A stretch of DNA of 51,658 bases from Syntrophaceticus schinkii (GCF_000946815.1 NZ_CDRZ01000239.1:1-51658); one strand, 5' to 3'; positions 8,168-16,967 are shown, counted from the first letter of the stretch. The notes: generated by a model not told the origin, from the letters alone. Numbers and translations are program-made.

Positions 8168-10016
8168 ACTGATGCCCCCATTTGCTGTTTGCACAAAGTG
8201 CTAATATTCCATAAAATACTGTGTCTTTCTGAACTTTACTATATATAGCGTCTATTGTTTGTTTGAGCGTAGTTCTTTTGCACAGAGAATTTATCAATAA
8301 TATTTTATTTCTAGGATTTAGCCTATTATAAAAAGCGCCAACTTGTTCTAATGTTTCATTAAATTCGATTTCATTTAAATTTCCTAAAACCCTTTCGAAC
8401 CTTGAGATATCAGGGCTATTTAAAGCAACGATATTATATAAAAACAGAAGATAATCCAGCTTTGTGGAATATTCATTTTCATTGCTTTTGCGAATATTGT
8501 CAATCATTCTGCTATCTACTCCGTTTAAAACAAGTGCAGTTGCATCTTTAATAGTAAGCATATTTGCCCTATCGGAGTCTTGCTCAATCTCTAACAGTGA
8601 TAATGAAAAATGATTACTTAAAACTTCCACAGTTTGTGAAGCATCTCTTTCCTTATATGCCTCGAGAAAGTCAAGCATTTCCAATAACTGCTCCCGGTGA
8701 TGATATAAAAATTGATGGTAATGCCAGTCAACATAATAACCGATAACTTCTTCGATGGATTTTGCACTTTTGATGCTGCTAATTTCTCTTTTATAATCAC
8801 CCATAACATGAAGATAATCGACTGTTTTTTGTATTACATCCTTTACTTCAGGCTTCTTTTCCTTAAAATCAATATAAAAAATAGCACAGTTATCCTCTTC
8901 ATTGAGACTAACGATATACCAATTAAAAACAAAGCCAATCCTATACAAAACATAAAGATGTCTCATATATTTTGAAACTTGTTGGTTATAGGGTTCTCTT
9001 GGGTTGGTATGTAGACGTAATTCCGTGTGCTTTTCCACCATCCTTAACTTATCGTAAAGACTAATTATCCCATTATAATACTCATCCTGTTCTTCTATTC
9101 CGCCAAATATCTTTGCAAAGGCCTGATTAATATCGTTTTGTTTGGTTTTCTTTAATAGTGCTACAATCTGTTCAATCGGGGTATCTCTGTGAAGAAAAAT
9201 GCGATTTTTTGATGAGTAAGCATCTTTCTCTAAAAATAGAACAATCGAGCGGGCATCATCCTGTTTTCTTCCCGCCCGGCCGATCTCCTGAACAAATTGG
9301 CTCTTGGAAACAGGTAACCCCAGGTGGATAATATCAGTTATATCGGGCAAATTGATACCAATACCCAGATCAGAGTCCGCAATCAAAACATTGTACTTGC
9401 CTTCAGCAAAATCCTCATAAGACGATGGAAGATCAGGATTAAATACATCAACATAAACACGGTAATCTTCACTCAATTCTCTGTGCAGTGCTTTTGAAAT
9501 TTCCCGATTCTTTGTTAGCACCAAGGCCTTCTTATTGTTGAATTTTGTCTTTCTCAAAAAGTTTTCTATTTCGTATATGGTTTTTGAAAATATTTCACCC
9601 TGTGAAGAGCAACCGCAAAATTTAAAGCAGTATTTGTTTTTCTTTATTTCTATATTAGAATGTACATCCTCCGGCCGAATGTCCAGTTGGTTCTGCAAAT
9701 CTTTGACAACCGTGTAATCTGCGGTTGCGGTAAAACACAGAAACATTACCTTATCAACAAAATAATTCAGGTTAAAAGACAGCATTAAATACTCAGGTCT
9801 GAAGTCGTGACTCCAATTGGAAATGCAGTGCACTTCATCTAACACCACATTGGCAATAAACTCCTCAAAATTCAGTTTGATTATTTCTAAAATAAAGTCA
9901 CGATTCATAAATGTTGTTGGGGTTAAATAGACCAGTTTATTTTCCGGTATATATTCATTAAAGTCCATACCCAATTCAAGATGAATAACATTATCAAAAC
10001 CGTGTTGTTTCTTCAA
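8160..10016 (-). pseudogene. RecQ-like DNA helicase, 5'-truncated
   Basis: 618 residues of open frame. DEVHCISNWSHDFRPEYL (motif II region), LCFTATA (III), KALVLTKNREISKAL (IV), NVLIADSDLGIGINLPDITD (V) and FVQEIGRAGR (VI) identify a RecQ-type superfamily 2 helicase. A C-terminal region of about 350 residues without recognised domains follows. The visible start region (DQLNNLKKQHGFDNVIHLEL, extended to about 10040) corresponds to the segment after motif Ia. The Walker A domain of about 70-100 residues is missing, and upstream lie stops and the palindromic repeat R5. The TTG at 10016 is an arbitrary first start. Either a 5' deletion at the repeat or a rearrangement removed the ATP site, so helicase activity is not expected. 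Confidence 0.75.
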
Positions 10017-10112
10017 ATTATTAAGTTGGTCATTGCTGAATTATCCGGAGCAATCGAAGAATTGACTGTTACAGGTGATATGTAGAATTTGTCGTTTGAT
10101 TGCAAATTATAG

Positions 10113-10156
10113 AACAAAGGTACCGGTTACTACCCGACTTTTGTCGAATAACAACA
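10113..10156 (+). repeat. Dispersed palindromic repeat R5
   Basis: Reads CAAAGGTACCGGTTACTACC, then CGACTTTTGTCGAATAACAA. This is the best copy of the family and lies about 70 bases beyond the truncated 5' end of the helicase. The rest of 10017-10318 contains no gene apart from the 24-bp repeat at 10262. Confidence 0.75.
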
Positions 10157-10261
10157 AACAGATGTGGGTGAGGATTAATATGATAGGAACCCTATCTTAC
10201 GGGATAATCCTCCCGAACCAAAGAGGATTTTTGGTCATGGAAGGATTTTCTATTATTATGT

Positions 10262-10285
10262 CGTATGCAATACAATAGGGTATCT
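10262..10285. repeat. 24-bp direct repeat, copy 2 (partner at 492-515)
   Basis: CGTATGCAATACAATAGGG followed by TATCT, one mismatch from the copy at 492. It lies 34 bases before the small upstream frame of the WYL gene. TACAAT inside it could serve as a -10 box. Confidence 0.6.
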
Positions 10286-10318
10286 GGTCAATCCATAATT
10301 CGTTCTGGAGGTATCGAA

Positions 10319-10390
10319 ATGGATGACAATACTGGTCAAAGAAATGCCATACGACAATTTTCCACTGGGGAAGGGCGGGGTCTGCATTGA
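10319..10390 (+). CDS. Possible 23-residue leader peptide of the WYL gene
   Basis: ATG 10319 has GGAGG 7 bases upstream, a better site than that of the WYL gene itself. The frame (MDDNTGQRNAIRQF and on) ends at a TGA that overlaps the TTG start of the WYL gene (TTGA, 10387-10390). That arrangement would couple translation of the two. Alternatively the true WYL start lies here and an indel separates the frames. No homologue is known to me. Confidence 0.35.
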   Translation: MDDNTGQRNAIRQFSTGEGRGLH

Positions 10391-11490
10391 AACGTTATCC
10401 CCGCACCGGCACCCAACCGGAAACGATGATGAAAATACTGATTACCGTTATTGACAAAACTCCTTCAGGGGGAGCCACCCTGGAGGACCTGCAGGATGCT
10501 TATGCGGAAATTAACGACCGGCGGCCTTCTCTGAGAACCATCTATCGTTATATCAGGCGATTGAATCTTTTTTTTGATCCCTTAAGCTATGGGGAAAAAC
10601 CGGAGCCGGGAGAAGAAGGCCTTGCCGATGAAGATGCTGATGAGGCTGTTATTGGTGAGAAAGCTATCTGCAGCATAAGGCGCGGCAGTAAGACATACTA
10701 TATTTTTTGTGGGAAAGAGGATGATCTGCCTGCTGGCAACCATGATGCCGCCATGATGCTGCTGGGCATGTATCCTCAATTGCGGGGAGCGATGAAAAGC
10801 AGCATTGAGGCGGCCATGCAGAGCATCTTTCGCAATTCGCTTTCCGGTTTAAGCACCTTTGCCGGCATTTTATGTGAACTGGAGCATGTTGTCCATGTTT
10901 CCGGCGCCTTTCCCGCGGATCCCGCGAAAAGCGAGGCCATGATCCGTGAGATTCTGCGGGCCATCCGGGAGAAAAAAAGGGTGCGTCTCAGCTATCTGCG
11001 CACCTACGATGGGGCTGTCACCGAACGGGTGGTGGAGCCCCACGGCCTGTTGTACCGTCTGAACAACTGGTACCTCACCGGCCTGTGTACAAAGCGGCAG
11101 GAAAGGCGGGTCTTTTTGCTACTGAACATCAAGGATCTTGCAGTGCTTGAAAACAGCTTTTACAGCATGCCTCCTGGGTTCTCTTTAAAGGAGGCTTATC
11201 AAGATATTTGGGGCACCTGGACCGATGATGAATCCGGAGATCTGGAAACGGTGCGCATCAAAGTCTGTGCCGGCCCCGCGGAGCGCTTCAGGCACAACCT
11301 TTTTCATGAAAGCCAGCGTGTACAGGAGCTCACGGACGGAGGAATCGAGGTCACCTACCTGTTGGCCGGAGCACAGGAGATGATCCCCTGGCTGATGAGC
11401 TGGGGCGGTGCTGTGGAAGTGCTTGAACCTGCCTGGTTAAGGGAACAGCTGATCAGTAGTTTACAGGAAACGTTGCGCTGTTATCTATAG
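10387..11490 (+). CDS. HTH-WYL domain transcriptional regulator
   Basis: 367 residues from TTG 10387. Residues 12-65 form a winged helix-turn-helix (MMKILITVIDKTPSGGATL, then SLRTIYRYIRRL). A low-complexity acidic linker follows, then the WYL domain (about 185-255) with RVRLSYLRTYDGAVTERVVE and NNWYLTGLC, in which residues 228-230 are literally WYL. A C-terminal WCX-like region (about 280-365) ends the protein. WYL domains bind nucleic acid or nucleotide ligands and regulate defence and DNA-damage genes. Its position at the border of a defence-gene graveyard fits that, but no target can be assigned. The weak TTG start suggests coupling to the 23-residue frame upstream. Confidence 0.85.
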   Translation: MKRYPRTGTQPETMMKILITVIDKTPSGGATLEDLQDAYAEINDRRPSLRTIYRYIRRLNLFFDPLSYGEKPEPGEEGLADEDADEAVIGEKAICSIRRGSKTYYIFCGKEDDLPAGNHDAAMMLLGMYPQLRGAMKSSIEAAMQSIFRNSLSGLSTFAGILCELEHVVHVSGAFPADPAKSEAMIREILRAIREKKRVRLSYLRTYDGAVTERVVEPHGLLYRLNNWYLTGLCTKRQERRVFLLLNIKDLAVLENSFYSMPPGFSLKEAYQDIWGTWTDDESGDLETVRIKVCAGPAERFRHNLFHESQRVQELTDGGIEVTYLLAGAQEMIPWLMSWGGAVEVLEPAWLREQLISSLQETLRCYL

Positions 11491-11670
11491 AAACAATAAC
11501 AGTTCCTTTCTTGTCCTGTAGGAAATTCCGTTTTTCTTGGCCCATTCGCTTAGTTTCATATATCACCATAAAAGGTAAAATAAATCTACATTTTAATTAA
11601 CAGTTTATAACACCCCACCTACATTACCCCTGCTAAAAAAATGACAAAATTTTTCTAGCTCTGCACGAAT

Positions 11671-11704
11671 ATGACACCAAGCTGTCATAACAGTTTGCTA
11701 TTAT
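11671..11704 (+). promoter_or_regulatory. Operator-promoter of the 54-residue membrane protein
   Basis: TGACAC (11672-11677), 5 bases, TGTCAT (11683-11688), 10 bases, TATTAT (11699-11704). The same spacing recurs at 12078-12110 before the ABC operon. The 11-bp period and the overlap of the second box with the -35 position suit an OmpR/PhoB-type activator, which is inference. ATGACA/TGTCAT is also a perfect inverted repeat (11671-11688). Confidence 0.55.
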
Positions 11705-11748
11705 TTACTTGGAGGATCTTGTCTTTTTCTATCCAAGGAGTGTAATTA

Positions 11749-11913
11749 ATGCTGGCAGTTGTAATTCTTCTGTTAATTGCAGGGCTTATGGGCGTTATTA
11801 TGGTCACCATCATGTTCGGTGATACTGGCACGGCCGTCACTATCGGTGCGCTGACAGCGATACTGGCGCTTATCGGTTTTATCATTATCAAAAAGCAGAT
11901 ATCTAAACCCTAA
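11749..11913 (+). CDS. Small two-helix membrane protein (54 residues)
   Basis: ATG 11749 has AAGGAG 8 bases upstream; the stop TAA is at 11911. The sequence is almost wholly hydrophobic. Helix 1 covers residues 2-23 (LAVVILLLIAGLMGVIMVTI), a short FGDTGTA turn follows, helix 2 covers about 29-47 (VTIGALTAILALIGFIII), and the tail is KKQISKP. It has no recognised family. It lies just upstream of the ABC transporter operon under an apparently matching promoter, so a role as an accessory or signalling peptide of that exporter and its two-component system is plausible but unproven. Confidence 0.6.
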   Translation: MLAVVILLLIAGLMGVIMVTIMFGDTGTAVTIGALTAILALIGFIIIKKQISKP

Positions 11914-12041
11914 GCTGCACAATTCCCGCCATGTTACCCTTCTCCCCCGCTCTAATTTGGTTGTGCTTATTAGAGCAACCTTCTTTTACCCAACTTGTAC
12001 CTTCACCTTTATTAGCCCCGTTAAAATATAACAAAATTATC

Positions 12042-12072
12042 CTGGACAGCATGTATGTGACATGCTGTCCAG
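12042..12072. promoter_or_regulatory. Perfect 13-bp inverted repeat upstream of the ABC operon
   Basis: CTGGACAGCATGT (12042-12054), loop ATGTG, ACATGCTGTCCAG (12060-12072). It has no T-run. It could terminate poorly, act as an operator, or form an mRNA hairpin. It abuts the direct-repeat operator that begins at 12078. Confidence 0.65.
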
Positions 12073-12077
12073 CAGTT

Positions 12078-12110
12078 TGTCACCTGAATGTCACTTTAGC
12101 TTTCTAAAAT
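12078..12110 (+). promoter_or_regulatory. Operator-promoter of the ABC transporter operon
   Basis: TGTCAC (12078-12083), 5 bases, TGTCAC (12089-12094), 10 bases, TAAAAT (12105-12110). No -35 consensus is present, and the second box occupies that position, as in promoters activated by OmpR-family regulators. The response regulator encoded at 22301-22984 is the obvious candidate. Confidence 0.55.
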
Positions 12111-12213
12111 AGAATTGAATCAAGGTGGAATTGATTTCTTCGCCCTTGAATCACTGCCGGCAACATGAAGTGTGATACAACTCAGCGCAATTATTATGAG
12201 AGGAGTAGATCAT

Positions 12214-12888
12214 ATGGAAATATTACGGGCCGAAAATCTATCAAAGGTCTACCACGGTAGACAGGAAGTACAGGCCTTGGATCAGGTCAGCCTCAGTGTG
12301 GAAAAAGGCAGCCTGCTGGCGATTATGGGTGACAGCGGTTCTGGCAAGTCTACCTTTTTGCATATTTTAGGCGGCGTTGATCACCCCACAGGCGGGCGTG
12401 TTTTTATTCAGGGAACAGATATTACAGAGCTTTCAGAAAGCCAGATGAGCGTATTTCGCAGAAGAAACATCGGCATCATCTACCAGTTTTTCAATCTGAT
12501 CCCGAATCTCAACGTACGCAAGAATATATGTCTGCCCTTGCTCTTGGACCGGCGAAAACCGGAGCAAGACTATTACGAGGATATCATCCAAACACTGGGC
12601 ATCACCGATAAGCAACAGCGATTTCCCAATGAGCTTTCAGGAGGCGAACAGCAACGCGTCGCCATTGCCAGAAGCCTGATCAGCCGCCCTGCTGTTATTT
12701 TGGCTGACGAACCCACCGGAAATCTTGACCGCCGGAACACACAGGAAATTATCTCTCTTTTTAAACTCGTTAATAAGAACTTCAAAGCCACTATTATTCT
12801 TGTCACTCATAATGAAAAGGTTGCTCTGGCCTGTGAGGAAGTCTACACCATGGCTGATGGCCGGCTCTATGAGGGGGACAGAAGATGA
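12214..12888 (+). CDS. ABC transporter ATP-binding protein, LolD/MacB/BceA class
   Basis: 224 residues from ATG 12214, chosen over GTG 12172 because AGGAG (12201-12205) is 8 bases upstream. Walker [10 protein letters not shown] is at residues 39-47, the Q-loop YQFF at 90, the signature LSGGEQQR at 141-148, Walker B VILADEP at 161-167, the D-loop NLD at 170-172 and the switch His in VTH at 197-199. All catalytic residues are present. The subclass is the one that pairs with FtsX-fold permeases and drives mechanotransmission rather than classical transport. The stop overlaps the permease ATG (ATGA). It probably exports or dislodges a peptide or lipid-linked antimicrobial, by analogy with BceAB-type modules. 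Confidence 0.9.
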   Translation: MEILRAENLSKVYHGRQEVQALDQVSLSVEKGSLLAIMGDSGSGKSTFLHILGGVDHPTGGRVFIQGTDITELSESQMSVFRRRNIGIIYQFFNLIPNLNVRKNICLPLLLDRRKPEQDYYEDIIQTLGITDKQQRFPNELSGGEQQRVAIARSLISRPAVILADEPTGNLDRRNTQEIISLFKLVNKNFKATIILVTHNEKVALACEEVYTMADGRLYEGDRR

Positions 12889-15419
12889 GCATTATCAGAG
12901 AACTGGCACATGACTCTGTGAAAACAGATCAGAAGAGCTTGATCGCTGTTCGGGTATCAATTTTTATCGCGGTGGTTTTGATCGGCTTTTTCCTGATTGT
13001 CTTCAGCATAAACGATTACGGTCAAGTAGCCTACCTGACGGAAACCACGGGAGGCCACTCAGCGGAGCTCTTTGCCACAAGCCCTGAAGACGTGGCAGAG
13101 CTTAAAATAGATCACCGGGTAAAGCGTTTAGCACTAATTCAAAGAGAAGAGCTGGAAGACACTTCACTAAAGCGTCCCCAAATGGAGATCGATTATCTCG
13201 ATGCGCCAATGTACGAATATAAATGTGTTGAACTGGCATCTGGAAGATATCCGCAAAACAGCGATGAACTTTTGGTTTCAGAGCTCTTCCTCATGGAAAA
13301 TCCGGGTTTTAAAATCGGCTCCGGTGTCACCATCGCCGGTCGTCACTTTCAAATCTGCGGCACCTTTAAGGAATATCTGTTTTCCTTTGAAGGCACGTAT
13401 ACAAGTTTTGGCTGGATGGACAGCACAAAAACACAGGTTTCAGGGCCTGTGGATCTTTGTATCTGGCTTGAAAATGAAAAAGCGACCTATAAGCAAATCC
13501 CCGCTCTGGTACAAAAACTGGGGCTTGACCCTGTCAAACTGGAAAAGGATGGCGGACTGATCTACAATACAGCTTATCTTCAAGCCAAACTGATCTTCCC
13601 CGGTGGGATTCTTAAACCAACCGGGGATGTTGCGGAAACAATGCTGTTTCGCGGTGTTGCCCTTTTATGCCTGATCCTGCTTTTTGTCTTGATCATAAAC
13701 AATGCTTTCTCTATCTGGAATGAACGTGACCTGAAACAGATCGGCCTGTTGAAGAGTTGCGGTATGAGTAAGTCTCAGGTTAAGCGCTTTGTGGTTGAAA
13801 AAGCCCTTCTTCTTTCGCTGCGGCCTATTTTGCTTGGTATCGCCGCCTCCTATTTGTTGACTCTTTTACTCTTTTACTTGTTTGAAATGACACATACAAA
13901 ATATCACATCGCATATACTCCCATAGAAATTCTCAAAACCCCTTTTGCCCCTCTGGCGGGAGCTGTGTTGCCGGTTTTATGTTTGGCACTGCTGATTGTT
14001 TTCCTTGCATCACTAAAAACGGCCAAGAAAAGCAGTGAGCTGTCTGTTGTCAACGCAATCAAAAACCTGGATCCCGAACGCAGCCTCAACCTTAAAGACA
14101 TCCGCTATACATCCAACATTGAGTGCAGCCTGGCCAAAGAGTACAGCAGCAGTTATGGCAAAACTTATCGCGGCATGAGCATCGCTTTGGCCTTGGCCTG
14201 CCTGATTTTCTCGATGGCACTCATTGTCCAGAGTTTCAATCACCTTCATGAACGCTATAACACCTATCAGAGTCCCTATAATATAAATGCGTCCTTTGTT
14301 ACATTGGAAAATGCCAATCCTGAAATGATCGCACAGCTCAAACAAGTGAACGGGATTAGCCGATTGATTCTTTATCGAGCTCATATGAATCTTGAGTTTT
14401 ACGAAAGCGATAATCCTGATTTCCTCAGTCATGAGAAGCGCAAGGCCCGGGCAAGGCTAAAAGAAAACAAGAAACCCTTCGCTGTCCCTGTCAACCTGTA
14501 TGGCATAGATGATGCAGAGTGGAATCAGTTCTGTGAGGAACACGGGCTTAAGTCCGGCAGCGGGGAAGCAAAAGGAAGCAAAGAGGTTTTTTTGCTGAAC
14601 AGGATTGCGGAAGACCCGGGGAGGCCTTGTTTACGGAGCAACCATATCCCCTTAGCCGGTGAAGCCCTGAAGGATATTCATCTGCGAAGAGAAGCTGATT
14701 CTGAAGCAGGATTGATCAGCCTCAAGATCGCGGACCGACTGACAGAAGTGCCTTTCGGTATAGCTCCCCTGCCTCAGAGATCCATCAGCCTTTTTATGCC
14801 TTTGAGCTGCTTTGATTCCTTTTGTCAGGATCACGGTTTCGACCGGCCGCTGGAAGGTAAGAGATATAGCATCTCCATCACGGCGAATAAAGATGAGCTG
14901 GATAAGATAACCAGAATAACAAGGCAGACTGTGTATGAATACATTCCTAAAAGTGATGCAATGGTAAGCTCAAGCAATGATATCAAGCGCCTGTCACAGG
15001 AAGAATCGGCCAATACCAAGATTCTCTTCATTTTCATTCAGAGCTTTCTGCTCTTTGTCGGGCTCTCGAATGCATACAACAGCTTTAACTCCAATCTGCA
15101 AGCCAGGAGACGGGATTTTGCCCTTCTCCGCAGTATTGGCATGCAAGAACAGCAACTGAAAAAGATGCTCTTATACGAGGGAGGCTTTCTATTGCGCAAA
15201 GTGCTGCTCATCTTCTCTGTTTTGCTTGTGGCCTTGGTGACCCTGTTTGCCTATCGAAAGAAGATGCTCTTTGCTCCCTGGGAGATCTTCACCAATCTCA
15301 ATTTTTTGCTGTTGTTCGCCTTTCTCGGGATCAACGCCATTGGCATCTTCGCCGCCATCTATGGTGGTATACGCCGTGCACTGAGCCAGGACATTCAGGA
15401 ATCACTGCGGGAAAACTAA
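12885..15419 (+). CDS. FtsX-family ABC permease
   Basis: 844 residues. About eight membrane segments are visible: near 25-45 (VSIFIAVVLIGFFLIVF), 255-275 (LLCLILLFVLII), 305-330 (ILLGIAASYLLTLLLFYLFE), 355-375 (LPVLCLALLIVFLAS), 430-450 (MSIALALACLIFSMALIV), about 710-725 (ILFIFIQSFLLFVGL), 765-785 and 805-830. FtsX cores (LKQIGLLKSCGMSKSQVKRF and DFALLRSIGMQEQQLKKML) occur once in each half. Two extracytoplasmic domains lie at roughly 50-250 and 455-700. The size and duplicated FtsX core match Bce/Vra-type permeases only loosely. Translation is coupled to the ATPase (ATGA overlap). The gene is followed directly by the remnant of a convergent histidine kinase gene, showing the ancestral neighbour. 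Confidence 0.88.
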   Translation: MSIIRELAHDSVKTDQKSLIAVRVSIFIAVVLIGFFLIVFSINDYGQVAYLTETTGGHSAELFATSPEDVAELKIDHRVKRLALIQREELEDTSLKRPQMEIDYLDAPMYEYKCVELASGRYPQNSDELLVSELFLMENPGFKIGSGVTIAGRHFQICGTFKEYLFSFEGTYTSFGWMDSTKTQVSGPVDLCIWLENEKATYKQIPALVQKLGLDPVKLEKDGGLIYNTAYLQAKLIFPGGILKPTGDVAETMLFRGVALLCLILLFVLIINNAFSIWNERDLKQIGLLKSCGMSKSQVKRFVVEKALLLSLRPILLGIAASYLLTLLLFYLFEMTHTKYHIAYTPIEILKTPFAPLAGAVLPVLCLALLIVFLASLKTAKKSSELSVVNAIKNLDPERSLNLKDIRYTSNIECSLAKEYSSSYGKTYRGMSIALALACLIFSMALIVQSFNHLHERYNTYQSPYNINASFVTLENANPEMIAQLKQVNGISRLILYRAHMNLEFYESDNPDFLSHEKRKARARLKENKKPFAVPVNLYGIDDAEWNQFCEEHGLKSGSGEAKGSKEVFLLNRIAEDPGRPCLRSNHIPLAGEALKDIHLRREADSEAGLISLKIADRLTEVPFGIAPLPQRSISLFMPLSCFDSFCQDHGFDRPLEGKRYSISITANKDELDKITRITRQTVYEYIPKSDAMVSSSNDIKRLSQEESANTKILFIFIQSFLLFVGLSNAYNSFNSNLQARRRDFALLRSIGMQEQQLKKMLLYEGGFLLRKVLLIFSVLLVALVTLFAYRKKMLFAPWEIFTNLNFLLLFAFLGINAIGIFAAIYGGIRRALSQDIQESLREN

Positions 15420-15483
15420 AGGCTGATCTATGGGGGAAACTCAGGGGGAAAACTCCACTCACAGGGATCACCGGCTCCGGCAG

Positions 15484-15906
15484 CTGCAAGTTGATGATAA
15501 AGCCTGATCTCAAAGCAACTGCCGGAGTTTTTGCTTTCCACCTCAAGGCTGCCGCCATGCCCCTCAACAATTGATTAATATTCATAATCAGGCTTGGTGT
15601 GACCACAGCTTTTCGGGAGAGTGATTTGTGTTCGGCATGTTTCTGAATTCCTGTTATGTTGCACTTCTATTATACTAGTAAACCGGCCGGCATACCGGGG
15701 TTTTGCTGCATCACTCCACCGGTTTACCGGGCTTTTGCTGTAACAAGCCCCGTCAGCATCAATAATACTTAATCATACCGCCACCCTGGTGCTTCGGGCG
15801 CGATAATAGTATAATTTGAAATCAGAAATTTATCAACGAACTGAAACAGAGATGCCCGGAAACGGAATTCCCGGGCTTATAACTTTTATTGGTTAGCGCT
15901 GCTCGC
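15484..15906. pseudogene. Deleted copy of the kinase-regulator-PH gene segment
   Basis: Three blocks match the intact segment further right. 15484-15576 matches 21122-21214 (3' end of the histidine kinase gene, about 94% by eye). 15580-15822 matches 22998-23272 (regulator/PH intergenic region, lacking one 32-bp tandem unit). 15826-15906 matches 23673-23752 (3' end of the PH-domain gene, including the codons for FINELKQRCPETEF). The bodies of the kinase, regulator and PH genes are deleted. The kinase 3' end directly follows the permease gene and continues to a natural-looking tail, so this is the original locus. The rest of 15907-16026 shows nothing recognisable. Confidence 0.85.
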
Positions 15907-16026
15907 GGAGGGGATGGTTTTGCTGATATATCTTTCCCTTGTCTCCCTTTGATTCAAACCTCGTTCAAACTCGCATAACTCTTGCGCCGCAGGCCTCTCT
16001 CAGAAAAAACGAAACGGGGGGCGTGG

Positions 16027-16422
16027 CTAAGACCATATATCGACATAGAACCTGGTTTCTTCCCCAATCCCCTCTCGATGGCTTTTTACCAGTTCGAGAT
16101 GGCGCAGAGTTGCAAAGATCCCGTCTCCATCTTCAATCGTCATATCCGGATACCTAGCCTTCATGTAGCTGACAAGCTCCTCGCGGGGCACCGACCCTTT
16201 CTCCTTAACGTATTCATAAAATGTTCGCTGTATGGGGGTGAGGCCTTCCGCCCCCTTCTGCCCCAGCAACTCCCGGCTGGCCCGCGCCGCCGACACCGCA
16301 CCCACATCGCAGGTCTTGGGCCGTGACATCGCAATTATGTAGCAATCTTCGCAGAGATTCTTTCCAGCATGCGCGTAAATCTCATCATCGGGCACCTCAG
16401 ACTGACACTTGTCACACTGCAT
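16027..16422 (-). CDS. Zinc-ribbon / winged-helix small protein
   Basis: 131 residues. The N-terminus MQCDKCQSEVPDDEIYAHAGKNLCEDCY carries two CxxC pairs, a LIM- or zinc-ribbon-like knuckle. A linker follows, then a winged-helix-like region (LTPIQRTFYEYVKEKGSVPREELVSYMKARYPDMTIEDGDG) ending in a basic strand. I do not know a named family; similar stand-alone proteins occur in anaerobic Clostridia and sulfate reducers. It overlaps the preceding decarboxylase-like gene by 11 bases and so belongs to its transcript. A regulatory or nucleic-acid-binding role is inferred from the fold only. Confidence 0.7.
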   Translation of the reverse strand: MQCDKCQSEVPDDEIYAHAGKNLCEDCYIIAMSRPKTCDVGAVSAARASRELLGQKGAEGLTPIQRTFYEYVKEKGSVPREELVSYMKARYPDMTIEDGDGIFATLRHLELVKSHREGIGEETRFYVDIWS

Positions 16423-16792
16423 CTTGAGATCCTCCTTTGTCCTCTTCCTTCTTCCACGCTTTAAAATCCTTTAAGGCCTGCACCACATAGGATGTGTAGG
16501 CTATAGAGGGCCCTCCCCCCATTGCTATGGCTATGCTACAGGCTTCCATAATTTCGTCGGCTGTTGCTCCCCGGTCAAGCGCCTCCTTAACGTGGTGAAC
16601 AATGCACGGCTGGCACCGGATACCTACTGCAATGCCCACCGCTATAAGCTCCTTCACTTTATGGGGTATCAGTCCCGGGACATTTACTGACTGGGTAATC
16701 CTGCTTGAGCCCTCCATCAACCCGGGCAGTGCTTCTTGAATTGCCTGCCGTCCTTCCTGAAGCAATCTAATTACTTGTAGAGACTCATTCAT
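16412..16792 (-). CDS. Carboxymuconolactone decarboxylase / AhpD-like protein
   Basis: 126 residues. IPHKVKELIAVGIAVGIRCQPCIVHHVKEALDRGATADEIMEACSIAIAMGGGP is the CMD/AhpD core, with the redox pair in CQPC and the His two residues beyond (IVHH), as in AhpD-type peroxidase reductants. The helices before and after match the usual single-domain length. Such proteins act in alkylhydroperoxide reduction or as uncharacterised thiol oxidoreductases. It heads a two-gene transcript with the zinc-ribbon gene. An ATAAGT-type site at 16944 matches one before the arsR-like gene, suggesting control by that repressor. Confidence 0.85.
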   Translation of the reverse strand: MNESLQVIRLLQEGRQAIQEALPGLMEGSSRITQSVNVPGLIPHKVKELIAVGIAVGIRCQPCIVHHVKEALDRGATADEIMEACSIAIAMGGGPSIAYTSYVVQALKDFKAWKKEEDKGGSQDAV

Positions 16793-16943
16793 GGAATTAT
16801 ATGCCTCCTTATCCTTGGATTAGGGGTTTCAAAATAAGACTGTCCACCGGATGGGCATAACGGTCTCCATAACAAACTGCTCCTGTGTGCCTGAATAGTG
16901 GTTATTGCCAATTTAATCCATGGCTCTCACTCCTTTTTGTATT

Positions 16944-16967
16944 ATAAGTATATACGCATACTCTTAT
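16944..16967. promoter_or_regulatory. Putative ArsR-type operator before the CMD operon
   Basis: ATAAGTAT (16944-16951) and ATACTCTTAT (16958-16967) form an imperfect inverted repeat. The block ATAAGTATATAC resembles ATAAGTCTATAC before the arsR-like gene at 17358. Confidence 0.5.

Noticed and set aside
14013-14432. Minus-strand open frame of 139 codons in the FtsX permease
   Set aside because: Antisense to a membrane segment and FtsX core; no support.
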